Positions 9,953 through 20,046 of a stretch of DNA of 58,499 nt are shown piece after piece. Every line of letters starts with the position of its first letter. Within the stretch, counting starts at the first letter, position 1. The stretch comes from a virus: IMG/VR virus record IMGVR_UViG_3300027777_000004, positions 1 through 58,499 of that record; one strand, 5' to 3'. Made by a program: the position numbers and the translations under genes. The notes beneath the pieces were generated by a model. It saw nothing but the letters and a program-made list of their open reading frames with translations, was not told the origin of the DNA and searched no databases.

Positions 9953-10312
9953 ATGGCAGTACCGAATCTCAACGCATCGACCACTACCGTCAATGGCAAG
10001 ATGACAGTGACCGCGCTCACCACCTCGTCGCAGAACATCGTCAGCGTCGGCGGCGGTGAAGTTCGCTCTGTCCGCGTCCGCGCTATGTTCGTCACCAATC
10101 GAACGGCCATTACGCAGAGTGCTACGCTCAACCTTGTGCGGGGGGGCGTGACATACCCTATGGTTTTCGAGGCGTCTGTCATTCGCAATTCTATCTACAA
10201 CATCGCCAGCCTTGACGATGCGCTGTACCTCGAACCCGGCGACACCATTGCCGCAGCAGCCGGTGCCGCATCGGCCATTACCCTGTTCATTAGCTACGAG
10301 GACTGTTTCTGA
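9953..10312 (+). CDS. Small beta-rich virion protein
   Basis: A 119-residue Thr/Ala/Val-rich protein preceded by 'aacaggtagcactc'. It has alternating beta-type segments and the motif YLEPGDTIAAAAGAASAI near the C-terminus. The phrase LxPGDT is common in small virion proteins with a jelly-roll-like fold (general knowledge, not proof). It is followed at once by the fibronectin-domain fibre gene, overlapping by one base. Confidence 0.55.
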   Translation: MAVPNLNASTTTVNGKMTVTALTTSSQNIVSVGGGEVRSVRVRAMFVTNRTAITQSATLNLVRGGVTYPMVFEASVIRNSIYNIASLDDALYLEPGDTIAAAAGAASAITLFISYEDCF

Positions 10313-13212
10313 TGCCTAAGAGTAATGCGGGCCATCGGAATGGAAGTCCCGATGCTGCGGATACGCTGACGCCTACTCGCATGGTCGAGCTGGGTGGCAG
10401 CATCCCAATGTCACAGGTCCAAGAACTGCGCAAGATTCCATCTGCGCTGCCGTCCCTGTTCCCGCCGTCCAGAGTGCAGAATTACTTCCTCGACATTGCG
10501 GGCCCCACATCGCTGCGTCTTACGTGGACTGCTCCTGCCAGTAACGGCGGCTCGTCTGTTTTGGGCTACAAGATTCGTGTCATAAATCAGTCCACAAGTG
10601 CGACTGTGTATGAGTCGGCTACCTATGACACATCGCCGTTCACGGCCACTGGACTGACGGCGGGCGTGAGCTACCAAGTGCGGATCGCTGCCGCCAACGT
10701 CATCGGCCAAGGCGAGCAAGACTATAGCGATTCCATTCCCGGCGCAGTCAGCCCCGGTGCCCCAACAGCCCTGTCTGGCACTGCCGGTGACGGGACGGCG
10801 TCGCTTACATGGTCTGCCCCTGCCAGCGATGGTGGCGCATCCATAACCGGATACGTAGTGGAATACACCCCGGCGGGCGGCTCCGCCCAGACCTCGGGCA
10901 CCGGCTCGGCAAGCACTTCGTTCCAACTGAACTCTGGCAACTCGACTATCACGAACGCCGTTGCTCAATCTATTAGGGTTGCCGCTGTGAATGCTGCGGG
11001 CCAAGGCCCATACGGCAGTGCCGTCAGTGTTACACCCCGTACCGTTCCCGGTGCCCCAACCGCTTTGGCGGCTACATCAAACGCAGACTCCTCTGTTCCG
11101 CTCTCATGGTCTGCCCCGGCAAGCAATGGCGGTGCATCCATCACTGGCTATGTCGTCGAGTGGACTCCAGCCGGTGGGTCTGCATCGACTGTCAGCACTG
11201 GCTCTGCCAGCACTAGCTATACCAAGACCGGACTGACCAATGGCACTGCCTATGGCTTCCGGGTCGCAGCGGTCAATCCTGCGGGCCAAGGCCCGTACAG
11301 CGGGTCAGTCAGTGCCACGCCGCAGACTGTAGGCGACCCGTACTACCAGAAGGTGGCTCTACTGTTGCACTTTGACGGCATAAATACCGCAAATGGCGAA
11401 TCTGGTCTTACCGATAGTTCGCCATTCCAGAGGTTCGCCTATTTTGCGGGAGGAACGCTGACCACAGATGCCGCAGACCAAAGCCCTGCTGGCGGCACTG
11501 CATGCCTGCACTTAAGCACCACCTCCGACTATAGCGGCAATCCTCCGTTTCCGCTCGGTGCCCGCGACCTTGGCCTAAATGCTGGCACTGGCGACTTCAC
11601 TTTCGAGTGGTGGGGAAACCACATCGGAACGGCTGACACGAATCAGACGATGCCGACCGGGGCTGTGTGGTCTACGGAGAGCGACGAAGCGGGGCGACCG
11701 GTAATCTACATCGACAGGCTCCAGAAAACACAAAACGGCCAGTGGGCTGTGGTGCTGACATGCTGGCGGCGGCAGACCGACTACCCGTATCACGAAAATT
11801 ACCGCTGGGCTGTAGACATCACAGCCCAAGTGGGTCAGTGGACGCATTACGCGGTTAGTCGCACTGGTGGCGTAACTCGCGTTTTCATCAATGGTGCGTT
11901 AGCAACCCTTGGCACCACTAGCATGTCGCCCGACTCTCCCGCGCGCGCCTTCGACACGACGGCTACCTCTGTAGCCGATCCATGCGTGTGGAATTTTCCA
12001 TCTGGAGCTTCTCAGTATCACAACATAGGCATGTCCCTGTTTGGATACCGCTGGGCGAAGGTTGGCGGGTTCGCAGACGAGGTCAGGTACACTGTCGGCG
12101 TGGGTCGCTATAGCGCATCCTTCTCGGCCCCTACTGTTGCGTTCCCCGACACCGGACCAAACCTCGCCCCCGACGCACCCACCAATTTGGTCGGAACGGG
12201 TGGCAACGCGCAGATTGCCCTCACTTGGACGGCTCCTGCGCGCACCGGCGGCGCGGCGATCACTGACTATGTCGTTCAGTATTCCAGTAACGCGGGCTCA
12301 AGCTGGACGACGTTCGCGGATGGCACCAGCACCGCCGCGTCCGCGACTATTACGGGACTGACCAACCTCACGGGATACCTCGTCCGCGTTGCCGCAGTCA
12401 ATAGTGTGGGCACTGGCGACTATGTAACATCGGGCACCGTCACGCCAAGCGAACCCATCAACATCACGCAACAGCCACTCAACACCTACACTGGCACTAA
12501 CAGTGCTACGGGAACCCTCTCCGTAACGGCTACTGGTGGCGGCGGCTCACTGACCTACCAGTGGCAGTGGTACGGACCTGACTACCCGAACAGTGACTAC
12601 ACAAATCAGTGGCGAAACCTGCCAGATAAGACCTCATCATCGGTAGTCCTGAGTTCCGACTACATCACAGGCACCATCGGATACTGGGACTTCGATTACT
12701 CTCCTAGCGTCCAGATTCGCTGTGCCGTTGCGGTATCCGGCGGCAGTCCGACCTATACGCAGGCAGTGCGATTCCTGTGCCTGCAAAACGCCCACCAGCC
12801 ATATCCCAATTGGTACAACGGGAGCAATGGCGGCGGGGCAAACTACGGCCAGCCGCAGACGATGTCTCCCGGCTCTACGGAGTCTGTCAAGGTGGACATC
12901 AACGACTACTCTTACGGCGGAATCGACATGAGTTGGTTCTCGGGAAACGATGTCACCGTCAAGGTGCAGGTGGCAACCAGCGGATATACCGACGCGGCCA
13001 ACTGGTCAGACCTGTCCAGCACTGGCTATCGCGGATCGTTCTATGTGGGCGGATACGAGATTTTCCCCAGCACGGGCACTAAGTATTACCGCGCCATAGC
13101 CGTAGTTAAGTGGCCGTTTACGGCTACGAACGGCACCTCGTCATTCACGCCGGGGTCGCTGCACATTTACTCCCACAGCAACTACGATGCGTTGCAAGTC
13201 ACTTGGCCATAA
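10312..13212 (+). CDS. Tail fibre/adhesin with fibronectin III and lectin-like domains
   Basis: A 966-residue modular surface protein. Fibronectin type III repeats are recognised near residues 62-146, 148-242, 245-337 and 622-716, each with the LTWxAPxxxGGxxIxxYxV core and a G(Q/T)GxY segment near the end. Residues about 345-620 look like a LamG/concanavalin-type lectin domain (LLHFDGIN, DFTFEWWGNH, VGQWTHYAVSR, VFINGALA). Residues 718-830 resemble an Ig-like domain (TYQWQWYG, QIRCAVAVSGG), followed by a Tyr/Gly-rich C-terminus. Such architecture is typical of phage proteins that bind host glycans. SD is GAGGA. Confidence 0.8.
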   Translation: MPKSNAGHRNGSPDAADTLTPTRMVELGGSIPMSQVQELRKIPSALPSLFPPSRVQNYFLDIAGPTSLRLTWTAPASNGGSSVLGYKIRVINQSTSATVYESATYDTSPFTATGLTAGVSYQVRIAAANVIGQGEQDYSDSIPGAVSPGAPTALSGTAGDGTASLTWSAPASDGGASITGYVVEYTPAGGSAQTSGTGSASTSFQLNSGNSTITNAVAQSIRVAAVNAAGQGPYGSAVSVTPRTVPGAPTALAATSNADSSVPLSWSAPASNGGASITGYVVEWTPAGGSASTVSTGSASTSYTKTGLTNGTAYGFRVAAVNPAGQGPYSGSVSATPQTVGDPYYQKVALLLHFDGINTANGESGLTDSSPFQRFAYFAGGTLTTDAADQSPAGGTACLHLSTTSDYSGNPPFPLGARDLGLNAGTGDFTFEWWGNHIGTADTNQTMPTGAVWSTESDEAGRPVIYIDRLQKTQNGQWAVVLTCWRRQTDYPYHENYRWAVDITAQVGQWTHYAVSRTGGVTRVFINGALATLGTTSMSPDSPARAFDTTATSVADPCVWNFPSGASQYHNIGMSLFGYRWAKVGGFADEVRYTVGVGRYSASFSAPTVAFPDTGPNLAPDAPTNLVGTGGNAQIALTWTAPARTGGAAITDYVVQYSSNAGSSWTTFADGTSTAASATITGLTNLTGYLVRVAAVNSVGTGDYVTSGTVTPSEPINITQQPLNTYTGTNSATGTLSVTATGGGGSLTYQWQWYGPDYPNSDYTNQWRNLPDKTSSSVVLSSDYITGTIGYWDFDYSPSVQIRCAVAVSGGSPTYTQAVRFLCLQNAHQPYPNWYNGSNGGGANYGQPQTMSPGSTESVKVDINDYSYGGIDMSWFSGNDVTVKVQVATSGYTDAANWSDLSSTGYRGSFYVGGYEIFPSTGTKYYRAIAVVKWPFTATNGTSSFTPGSLHIYSHSNYDALQVTWP

Positions 13213-13225
13213 TTAAGGAATACTC

Positions 13226-13489
13226 ATGGAACTAGCTACGCCCGTGACGCTGACCGTAGGTGCCGCACAAATGACACTTGAGCATCTTGATCCCGTCTGG
13301 ATTGACGACACCGCTCGCCGGATTGTGTTCGCCCGACTGCATCCTGCCCTGCGGCTTATGGTTATTTATCGCGGAACTGGGTATGACGCGATTGGAGATT
13401 GGACGCAGGCCGGTGCAGAGGGAGCTGTAACTGCGCAGCTTGGCGGCGATCCGCAGTCTGTGCTGCAATCATTGGTTTATCAAGCGTAA
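13226..13489 (+). CDS. Hypothetical small protein after the fibre gene
   Basis: An 87-residue protein 13 bases after the fibre gene, with SD AAGGAA. It looks like a small mixed alpha/beta fold (MELATPVTLTVGAAQMTLEHL, RRIVFARLHPALRLMVIYRG). Position suggests a fibre-associated protein or chaperone; nothing in the sequence settles this. Confidence 0.55.
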   Translation: MELATPVTLTVGAAQMTLEHLDPVWIDDTARRIVFARLHPALRLMVIYRGTGYDAIGDWTQAGAEGAVTAQLGGDPQSVLQSLVYQA

Positions 13490-13519
13490 AGACACACGTA
13501 CTGAGAGCAAGAGGACGCC

Positions 13520-14554
13520 ATGCCCGACGTAAAGATTAGTGGACTGCCCGCAGGAACAGTGACGGGGGCCAGCACTGTAGCCGCCGTGATTAGCGGCGTA
13601 ACATCTAGAACAACAGTGGTGGCGTCTACGCAGGCCGCACTGAGCGGGCTTGGGGTGTATACGGGGACAGACACCGTAAGCATCGGCACGGCCACTATCG
13701 CGACGGGGCCTCGGCTGCGGGTCTATGGGGCTATCACCGGGGCGGTCGGCTCGAACGCTGTCGTCTGTGACTCCTACGTTGCCGCTGATGTGACCAGCTC
13801 GGCGCGCAGTTTCCTCGCGTACCCCTCCACGACGGCAGCGGCTTTTACCCTCGCGCAGCTTGTCAGCTTCTATTCTGGATTTAATAGCAAGGGGGCGGGG
13901 TCCACCATCACCTCGCACATTGGGTTTCTGGCCGAGTCCAGCATGACGCAGGCCACAAACAATTACGGCTTCGTTGGCAATATCGCCGCCGCCACGGGGT
14001 GCTGGAATCTTTACTGCGGCGGCACGGCCCAAAACTACTTCGGTGGCAGAGTCGGTATCGGAACTACAGCCCCAGCATCATCGCTGGAGGTGATGCCAGC
14101 GATTTTGACGACCGGGAATTCGCAGGGAATAAACGCCTTCATGTCCAACACGGGCAACGCAGTCACCTATGCCGTGATGGCCCAATCGGTTGGAACGGCT
14201 TCCTCGGGTTACAATACTGGTTTTTATGCCAATGCCTATGGTGCCGCATATAACTACGCAGTGCGGATCGTCAACCCATCGTCCGCAAGCGCAAGCAATT
14301 GGGCCATCTATTCTGACGCGACCGCGCAGTCCTACTTCGCTGGCAATATCGGGATCGGTACATCAACCCCCACCAACCAGTTGGATGTGAGTGGCAGTTC
14401 TATACGCATTCGTACAGCCAGTTCCCCGACTTCCGCTGCAACGGCGGGCAACATTGGTGAGATTCGCTGGGACTCTGGATTTCTGTATATCTGCACGGCC
14501 ACCGGGGTTGCGGGGTCTGCGACTTGGAAGAAGGTTGCGCTCTCCGCAGCCTAG
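13520..14554 (+). CDS. Tail fibre / tailspike-like protein
   Basis: A 344-residue protein with SD AGAGGA. The C-terminal half carries two copies of the fibre motif G(I/V)GTxTPxxxL(D/E)V (GRVGIGTTAPASSLEVMPA near 177 and GNIGIGTSTPTNQLDVSGS near 274), which is widespread in trimeric tail fibres just before C-terminal tip or chaperone regions. Ala/Thr/Ser-rich beta repeats precede it. It ends RWDSGFLYICTATGVAGSATWKKVAL, cut here only as a description, a segment common at fibre C-termini. A hairpin follows the gene. Confidence 0.75.
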   Translation: MPDVKISGLPAGTVTGASTVAAVISGVTSRTTVVASTQAALSGLGVYTGTDTVSIGTATIATGPRLRVYGAITGAVGSNAVVCDSYVAADVTSSARSFLAYPSTTAAAFTLAQLVSFYSGFNSKGAGSTITSHIGFLAESSMTQATNNYGFVGNIAAATGCWNLYCGGTAQNYFGGRVGIGTTAPASSLEVMPAILTTGNSQGINAFMSNTGNAVTYAVMAQSVGTASSGYNTGFYANAYGAAYNYAVRIVNPSSASASNWAIYSDATAQSYFAGNIGIGTSTPTNQLDVSGSSIRIRTASSPTSAATAGNIGEIRWDSGFLYICTATGVAGSATWKKVALSAA

Positions 14555-14557
14555 TGC

Positions 14558-14576
14558 CGCTGGTCGGCACCCAGCG
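14558..14576 (+). terminator. Hairpin after the fibre gene, possible terminator
   Basis: CGCTGG and CCAGCG form a 6-bp stem with a 7-base loop, 4 bases after the fibre stop. There is no strong T-run after it, so it may be a weak terminator or an mRNA-end stabiliser. Confidence 0.35.
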
Positions 14577-14609
14577 ACCATATCTCTATAGCCACACTAG
14601 GAGTCTGCA

Positions 14610-15851
14610 ATGGGCCCGATCCGCGATCTAATCAGCCGCATCCGAGAACGCCGCATGGAGCGGATGGGAAGCCGCCAAGGGCTGTTTCCCCGGCTGCGCA
14701 ACCTCATCAATCCACTGGATTCGCAGTCCATGATGGATCGGGCGCAGGGCACCAAGGTCGGCACAGCGTCCCCTGCCCCCCTGTCCTACAACAAGCGGCT
14801 ATTCCCCAGCCTTGCCGGTGGCACCGCTACTGCCGCACCCAAAGTAGCAGGAAAGCCCGCCCCGTCGAATCCGGCGCAGGAAGACTTGGCCTCCCTCACG
14901 CCGCCCGGGATCGATGACCTCCACTCGCAGTATGCGGATGCTCAGAAAAGAGAAGCTATTGCGCGGGCGCGGGCCGATGTCCCCGGGCAACCTCCCGAGC
15001 GTCGCGCTGAGTTTATTGCTGAAGCGCAGTCGCACGCGCGGCGGGCGCAACAAATCAGCGGCCAATTCGGTACGCTCGACCTATTGCGGCAGGAGAGAGC
15101 AGACAAGAAGAAGCCCGCGCTCACCAGCCAGTTCGAGTCTCAGCAGGATGTAGAGCGGCGGATGTTCTCCGGTGAAACGACGCCCGCAGAGGGGGCGATG
15201 GTTATTTTTACGGGCTTGCAAGCAGGCCGCCAAACACCACTTACTGGGCAGGCAGCGGACGCGGAGCGGCTTGAGATTCAGCGTAGGCTGACCATGCCGT
15301 ATTTGGCTGGGCAAATGAGCAATGGCCAAGTGCCGACTCCCGGCACTCCCTTGGGTGCGCAGTTAGAAGTGGCACTGTCTGGCCTGCCCGCCGAGCAACG
15401 ACAGCCGTACGTGACCGCGTCACTGGGCCCAGAACTCACCAAGAGTTTCATCAGCCGCGTTCAAGCCTCCCATGCCGCATCCCAGAATCCTCGCCCTTTG
15501 GACATGGCGGCGGTGATGCAAGCTGCGTCATCCCATTCCCAAGCCGAGCTTGCGAAGATCAGCCCATCGTTCTACGACGATGCTCAGAGCGGTAACATGA
15601 TAAAGTTCTTTGGGGACGCTGCCAAAGGAGCGGGTCAATTCCTACCAGATGGTGGGGATATAGGCCGAGGTGCTACCAGCCTAGTCAACCAAATCTTTGA
15701 CCGTCCCGCTGCCAGTGGTGCATCCCCAGTTGGCGCAGCACCCGCTACTCCTATGGCCCCGCCGGTAGCTGCCCCTGCACCCCCGAGTGATGTGTTTACA
15801 GAAGGGCCGTTCAAGGGCCGGAAGCGTCCCAAGCCCATCACAGTAAAGTAG
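14610..15851 (+). CDS. Hypothetical virion-block protein
   Basis: A 413-residue protein with SD AGGAG. The N-terminus is basic and helical (RIRERRMERMGSR), residues about 110-150 form a charged helix, and the last 60 residues are Pro/Ala-rich before a basic end (KGRKRPKPITVK). This is the same style as the proteins at 6707 and 8513. It begins the block leading to the 1140-residue protein at 16463 and may be an ejection component. No recognised domain. Confidence 0.6.
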   Translation: MGPIRDLISRIRERRMERMGSRQGLFPRLRNLINPLDSQSMMDRAQGTKVGTASPAPLSYNKRLFPSLAGGTATAAPKVAGKPAPSNPAQEDLASLTPPGIDDLHSQYADAQKREAIARARADVPGQPPERRAEFIAEAQSHARRAQQISGQFGTLDLLRQERADKKKPALTSQFESQQDVERRMFSGETTPAEGAMVIFTGLQAGRQTPLTGQAADAERLEIQRRLTMPYLAGQMSNGQVPTPGTPLGAQLEVALSGLPAEQRQPYVTASLGPELTKSFISRVQASHAASQNPRPLDMAAVMQAASSHSQAELAKISPSFYDDAQSGNMIKFFGDAAKGAGQFLPDGGDIGRGATSLVNQIFDRPAASGASPVGAAPATPMAPPVAAPAPPSDVFTEGPFKGRKRPKPITVK

Positions 15852-15856
15852 TACCT

Positions 15857-16090
15857 ATGTATCAACGTCAGGGGCTCCTACCGTTTCTCATGGCCCACAT
15901 TCGGGCGCGGCAGAAGGCTGCGCGCGGCCCAGAGCAATCGGCCACCAATGAGTACCAGAGGCAGCAGAAGGCCGCTCATAGGATGATCATGCAGGCTTAC
16001 GGGTCTGCGTCTGACGATACGGAAGCGGACATCCCAGACTACGGACAAACCCTCGCCAAGGCCCTCATGTCCATGCAAAGGGGGGACTGA
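15857..16090 (+). CDS. Hypothetical small helical protein
   Basis: A 77-residue basic, Gln-rich protein (HIRARQKAARGPEQSATNEY) whose stop TGA overlaps the ATG of the next gene. It lies 5 bases after the preceding stop, so it is probably translated by coupling. Function unknown. Confidence 0.5.
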   Translation: MYQRQGLLPFLMAHIRARQKAARGPEQSATNEYQRQQKAAHRMIMQAYGSASDDTEADIPDYGQTLAKALMSMQRGD

Positions 16091-16458
16091 TGCTCGAAGG
16101 ACTGTCTGGTGGAACCACCCGTCGCGGCAAGCCTGCCCCCGCTGCCAATCTCCTAGGTGGACTGCGGGCCGACAACGCCTTTGTGCCGATGGTCAACGGG
16201 GTAACTCAGTCGGTGCCAGACTACCCGCCGCAGCAGCAGATCGACCCCGAGGACATGGGTGACTACGGCGGCAAGATGCGAGTGAGCGACACGGGCATCC
16301 TAGGGTTTGGGGCAGAGCCAGTGCCCGCCCCTCCGGCCGATTCAGCCGACGAAAGCCCGATGCTCTTCACCACGCAGCCAGAAGCCCCTGTGCAGGTGCG
16401 TCAGTCGCTACCCGAGCTACTGATCGAAGCCTACCGCCGCAAGTATCCCATGAGGTAA
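16090..16458 (+). CDS. Hypothetical virion-block protein
   Basis: A 122-residue protein with a Pro-rich middle and a basic C-terminus (LLIEAYRRKYPMR). It is tightly packed between its neighbours (shares ATGA-type overlap upstream, 4-base gap downstream), which points to one translational unit with the large protein at 16463. Confidence 0.5.
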   Translation: MLEGLSGGTTRRGKPAPAANLLGGLRADNAFVPMVNGVTQSVPDYPPQQQIDPEDMGDYGGKMRVSDTGILGFGAEPVPAPPADSADESPMLFTTQPEAPVQVRQSLPELLIEAYRRKYPMR

Positions 16459-16462
16459 TGCC

Positions 16463-19400
16463 GTGGCACTACCGGGAGACATCTACGGCGACCCTTATGC
16501 TCCGCGTCCCCGCCGCAGCAGGACGCCCAAGGAGTATTTGCCGCAAGAGGAGCAGGAGTCGCTGCTCGCGCAACTCGCACGGCAGTCAGGCAGCTTTGTT
16601 GAGAGCCTCGGGCTTGCACTGGACACCCCGGGTGCTATCGCCAGAGGTATTCTGGCAGGAGAGCCCCTCTCTGGGCTCAACTGGGACTCCGATAAGCGCG
16701 TGTCGGGCGAGGAGCTACTCTCGGCCTACGGGATCGACGGCTACTCTGGCAACAAGTCGCTCGACAGCTACCTGTCTGTGCCTATTGGCTTGGCTACAGA
16801 AATAGTGACCGACCCTTTATTCGCCATTGGGGGGCCGCTCAAGGCGTACACGAAGGCGGGCAAGATCGCGGATCGCGCGGGGCTTATCAATCTAGCCTCG
16901 CAAGCAGCACAGAATAAGCTGGGCACTCTGGCCGCTCGAAACACTCGCACGGGCCAAGGCACAGTAGAGGCGTTCAAGAAGGCGGGCCTCAAGGAAACGG
17001 CAGGCAATCTAGCGGCTCGTCCCTACATTGGCCCTCGACTCGCCCAGAACACTGCCACCCTGAGCGATGTGATCGCAGCGGCACCGGACACCGCCAAGGC
17101 CCGAGCTGACGTTGAAGCCGCCATCAAGGCCCTAGGTGGGACATTCAATGACGTTGCCAATCAGAAGTTAGGCGGGGCGTTTGGGTTTGGCCTGTTCGAC
17201 CAAACCGCCGTGCAAGTGCCGGGGGCCGAGGGCTTTCTGGATATGCTCGACTCTACTGGCAATGCCATCCAGTGGTCAGCACCCGCCCGCTATCTGAGTG
17301 CGGCTTTTGATAAGCGTATTGGCACGAACAATCTGGACATGGCATCGCAGGTTGGAGCCATTCGCCGCAGTGCCCTCGAAGAGAATCGGATTAGTGGTAG
17401 ACGGGGGCTGGCCAGCAAGCACCTCCAGATCATCAACGATGTGAAGCTCTCCCCGCAGGCCAAGCAACTGCTTGGTGCCGACTCACTGAGTAGCAGAGAG
17501 GGCAACGACTTTCTGACAAGACTGTCTGAAACCAAAAGCACGGCCAACGACAAGCTCATCCTGCGGGCCGCACCCGAGCTTCTCAAGTACCGCCGATCAT
17601 GGGGCCAACTGCGCCGCTTGATTGGCGAGGAGCGCAAGGCTTTTGGTATCGCTGGCAACATAATGAAGAAGGACAAGTTCGGAGGACGGTATTCTCCGCG
17701 CTATGGCGATGAGTTTGACCTAGGCCCCCAAACCCGCAGCGGTGGGGGCAAGGCCGAGTTCTCTACCACCACGCCCGAGGCTATGGGTCGCCGGTCGGAA
17801 TACATGACTCCCGGCGGTACGGTTGACATGCGAGAACTGTCGGAACTGCCCGACATTCGCAAGCATGCAATGCTGGGGACAGCCTCGACGCTGAGTGAAG
17901 ACAATGTTGCCGACATGGTAAAGGATTACTTCACTAGCAAGTACGGTAGTCAGATGGTGTCTGACAATGATGCTAGTCAGATTGCCCGTCTCATGGGGCG
18001 TATGAACAAAGACCTGCCGGGGAACGTCCCGGCGTTTGCTGCCCATCCGGCGAATGCACAGGCCCGGGCGATCATTAACTCTGCTAAGAGCCGCGCCAAT
18101 GCGGAGTTTATCTATCAGAGCTTGGGCGAAGCCGCCGAGCAGGTGGATGCTGGCAGCATCGCGGGGGCAGGCTACCGCAAGGCCGACAATGCTTTGAACA
18201 TGGTGGCCAAGGCTACGGGGCTCAAAACGCACAAAGGCAAGGCCCAGCCCCGGGTAAAACAGCTACTACAAGAGAGCATCGCCAAACAATACAACATCGC
18301 TGACCCCGCCACTATCGATCTGGCCAAGTACGCCATATCGGAAGACACTGTTAACCGACTCATCAAGGTACAAGGGTTCTACGAATCGCCCGAAGTGCAG
18401 AAGCAGGTGCTATCGCTCTTTGATAAATACACGCGCGTATTTAAGGGCTTTGTCCTCGCCTTTCCGAGTCGCTTCGTTCGTGATAGTTACAGTAATCTCT
18501 ATAGTAACTGGGTAGTAGTTGGCGATGCCAACCTAGTCATCAACAGCACCGCAGAGGCTTCCAACATCCTCGCGGGCAAGATTGACAAGGTGTTACCATC
18601 ACTGGCGTCGATCCCCCGTTACAGCGGAAAGTCTCTGGACGAGGTCAAGCAACTATTCCTTCAAGAGTCGGGCGGCTCCGGTGTGTTGTCTGGGCTTTCC
18701 ACTAGCGACTTACTGAAGAGCGCAGTCGAGGGCGAATACTCGCAGCTTGTCCCCGGGTCGCGGCCTGTGTCCATCTCGGCGGGCCTCAAGACGTTAATAC
18801 CAGACGGCAGTCGCAGTCTGGGCCAGCAAGTGGGTGACTTCGCCAACATCCAAGGCGTGACTAATAACTACACCACACGCAACGCCCTGCTACAGAGTAG
18901 TAACCAGATCGGTGATGCCATCGATAGTATGCACCGACTAGGTGGGTACATCGCATTGCTAAAGAAGGGCTACTCACCGGAGCAAGCGGCCAAGGAAATC
19001 AAGCGGGCTTTGGTGGATTACGGCAGTCTTACAAGTGTGGAACAAAACCTGTTCAAGGCCCTGTTTCCTTGGTGGAGTTTTACTAGTAGAACGGGCAAGT
19101 TCGTAGCAGAAGAGTTGGCGACGAAGCCGGGAGGTCGCTTTGCCCAAACGCTCAGGGGGCTCAATGTCACACAGCGGAGTGACGACGACCAGTATGTGCC
19201 TGCGGCACTACGCAGCCAGTTTGCCCTGCGTGTCCCCGATGAGTTCCGGCCCTACATGGGCCTGCCGAAGAGTGATGCTACTACCTTCTTAACCGACGTA
19301 GACATCCCCGGTGTGGACATCTTGAATCTAATACGTACCACGGGCGGTACACCTAGTCTGCTTGGCACTGTGCAGAGTGTGTTCGGTCAGGCCAATCCAC

Positions 19401-19885
19401 TGATCCGCTCTGCCGCCGAGCTAGCCAGCAACACCGATTTTTTCACTGGGCGTCCGCTGGGGCAGTCAGTAACGCGGGCCGACCGCATCTACCAAGGACT
19501 GACGGGCCGTACCGATACACTCAATCCACTACTCAAGGCGACGATCAACAACCTGCCCCTGCCCCTGCGGGCGGTCAACACTATCGGCGGGCTCATGGAT
19601 ACGCGAGTCCCGCTGCAACAGCGATTGGTGCGTGAGGGGGTGAATGCGTTTGCGGGCGTGAAGTTGCGCGACGTTGACCCCGAGTGGCAGCTCCAAGATG
19701 CAAAGAGGCAGGTGGACGCCAACCTTGGCGAGTTCACGCGCAACAGTGTGCAGAGCTTCATCCCCGAGTCGCTATTGCCATACATATCGCCAGAGCAACT
19801 GGCCCAATTCAATCTGGGCAAGGAATTGGACAGGGACATCAAGGGCATCAAGGCCCAGAAGAAGGCGCAAGGAGCAGGGCTATGA
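16463..19885 (+). CDS. Large internal virion / DNA ejection-like protein
   Basis: A 1140-residue protein, the longest intact reading frame inside the window. The start is GTG (GTG GCA CTA CCG), 4 bases after the previous stop; no nearer ATG in this frame precedes the conserved-looking N-terminus. The protein is mostly helical. Near residue 860-885 it has the phrase LFKALFPWWSFTSRTGKF, which resembles a segment found in very large polyvalent or internal virion proteins of podoviruses. No transglycosylase or peptidase motif is visible. Length, order after the tail genes and helical nature suggest a channel-forming or ejection protein (inference). Confidence 0.65.
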   Translation: MALPGDIYGDPYAPRPRRSRTPKEYLPQEEQESLLAQLARQSGSFVESLGLALDTPGAIARGILAGEPLSGLNWDSDKRVSGEELLSAYGIDGYSGNKSLDSYLSVPIGLATEIVTDPLFAIGGPLKAYTKAGKIADRAGLINLASQAAQNKLGTLAARNTRTGQGTVEAFKKAGLKETAGNLAARPYIGPRLAQNTATLSDVIAAAPDTAKARADVEAAIKALGGTFNDVANQKLGGAFGFGLFDQTAVQVPGAEGFLDMLDSTGNAIQWSAPARYLSAAFDKRIGTNNLDMASQVGAIRRSALEENRISGRRGLASKHLQIINDVKLSPQAKQLLGADSLSSREGNDFLTRLSETKSTANDKLILRAAPELLKYRRSWGQLRRLIGEERKAFGIAGNIMKKDKFGGRYSPRYGDEFDLGPQTRSGGGKAEFSTTTPEAMGRRSEYMTPGGTVDMRELSELPDIRKHAMLGTASTLSEDNVADMVKDYFTSKYGSQMVSDNDASQIARLMGRMNKDLPGNVPAFAAHPANAQARAIINSAKSRANAEFIYQSLGEAAEQVDAGSIAGAGYRKADNALNMVAKATGLKTHKGKAQPRVKQLLQESIAKQYNIADPATIDLAKYAISEDTVNRLIKVQGFYESPEVQKQVLSLFDKYTRVFKGFVLAFPSRFVRDSYSNLYSNWVVVGDANLVINSTAEASNILAGKIDKVLPSLASIPRYSGKSLDEVKQLFLQESGGSGVLSGLSTSDLLKSAVEGEYSQLVPGSRPVSISAGLKTLIPDGSRSLGQQVGDFANIQGVTNNYTTRNALLQSSNQIGDAIDSMHRLGGYIALLKKGYSPEQAAKEIKRALVDYGSLTSVEQNLFKALFPWWSFTSRTGKFVAEELATKPGGRFAQTLRGLNVTQRSDDDQYVPAALRSQFALRVPDEFRPYMGLPKSDATTFLTDVDIPGVDILNLIRTTGGTPSLLGTVQSVFGQANPLIRSAAELASNTDFFTGRPLGQSVTRADRIYQGLTGRTDTLNPLLKATINNLPLPLRAVNTIGGLMDTRVPLQQRLVREGVNAFAGVKLRDVDPEWQLQDAKRQVDANLGEFTRNSVQSFIPESLLPYISPEQLAQFNLGKELDRDIKGIKAQKKAQGAGL

Positions 19886-20046
19886 GCGACATCATCCGAA
19901 AGAGCAAGGGTCTGTACGCCAACATCCACGCCAAGCAAGAGCGTATCGCTAACGGTAGCGGGGAAAAGATGCGGAAACCGGGGGCTGAAGGCGCACCGAC
20001 AGCCGCCCAGTTCCGCGAGTCAGCTAAGACTGCCAAGAAACGCTAG
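19882..20046 (+). CDS. Small conserved phage protein (MRKPGxxGAPT type)
   Basis: A 54-residue basic protein whose ATGA overlaps the stop of the large protein. It contains GEKMRKPGAEGAPTAAQFRE followed by a Lys-rich end. This short MRKPG..GAPT..xF..(S/A)AKTAKK pattern is common in small proteins of many phages; no function is established that I can name. It is the last gene before the leftward integrase. Confidence 0.65.
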   Translation: MSDIIRKSKGLYANIHAKQERIANGSGEKMRKPGAEGAPTAAQFRESAKTAKKR

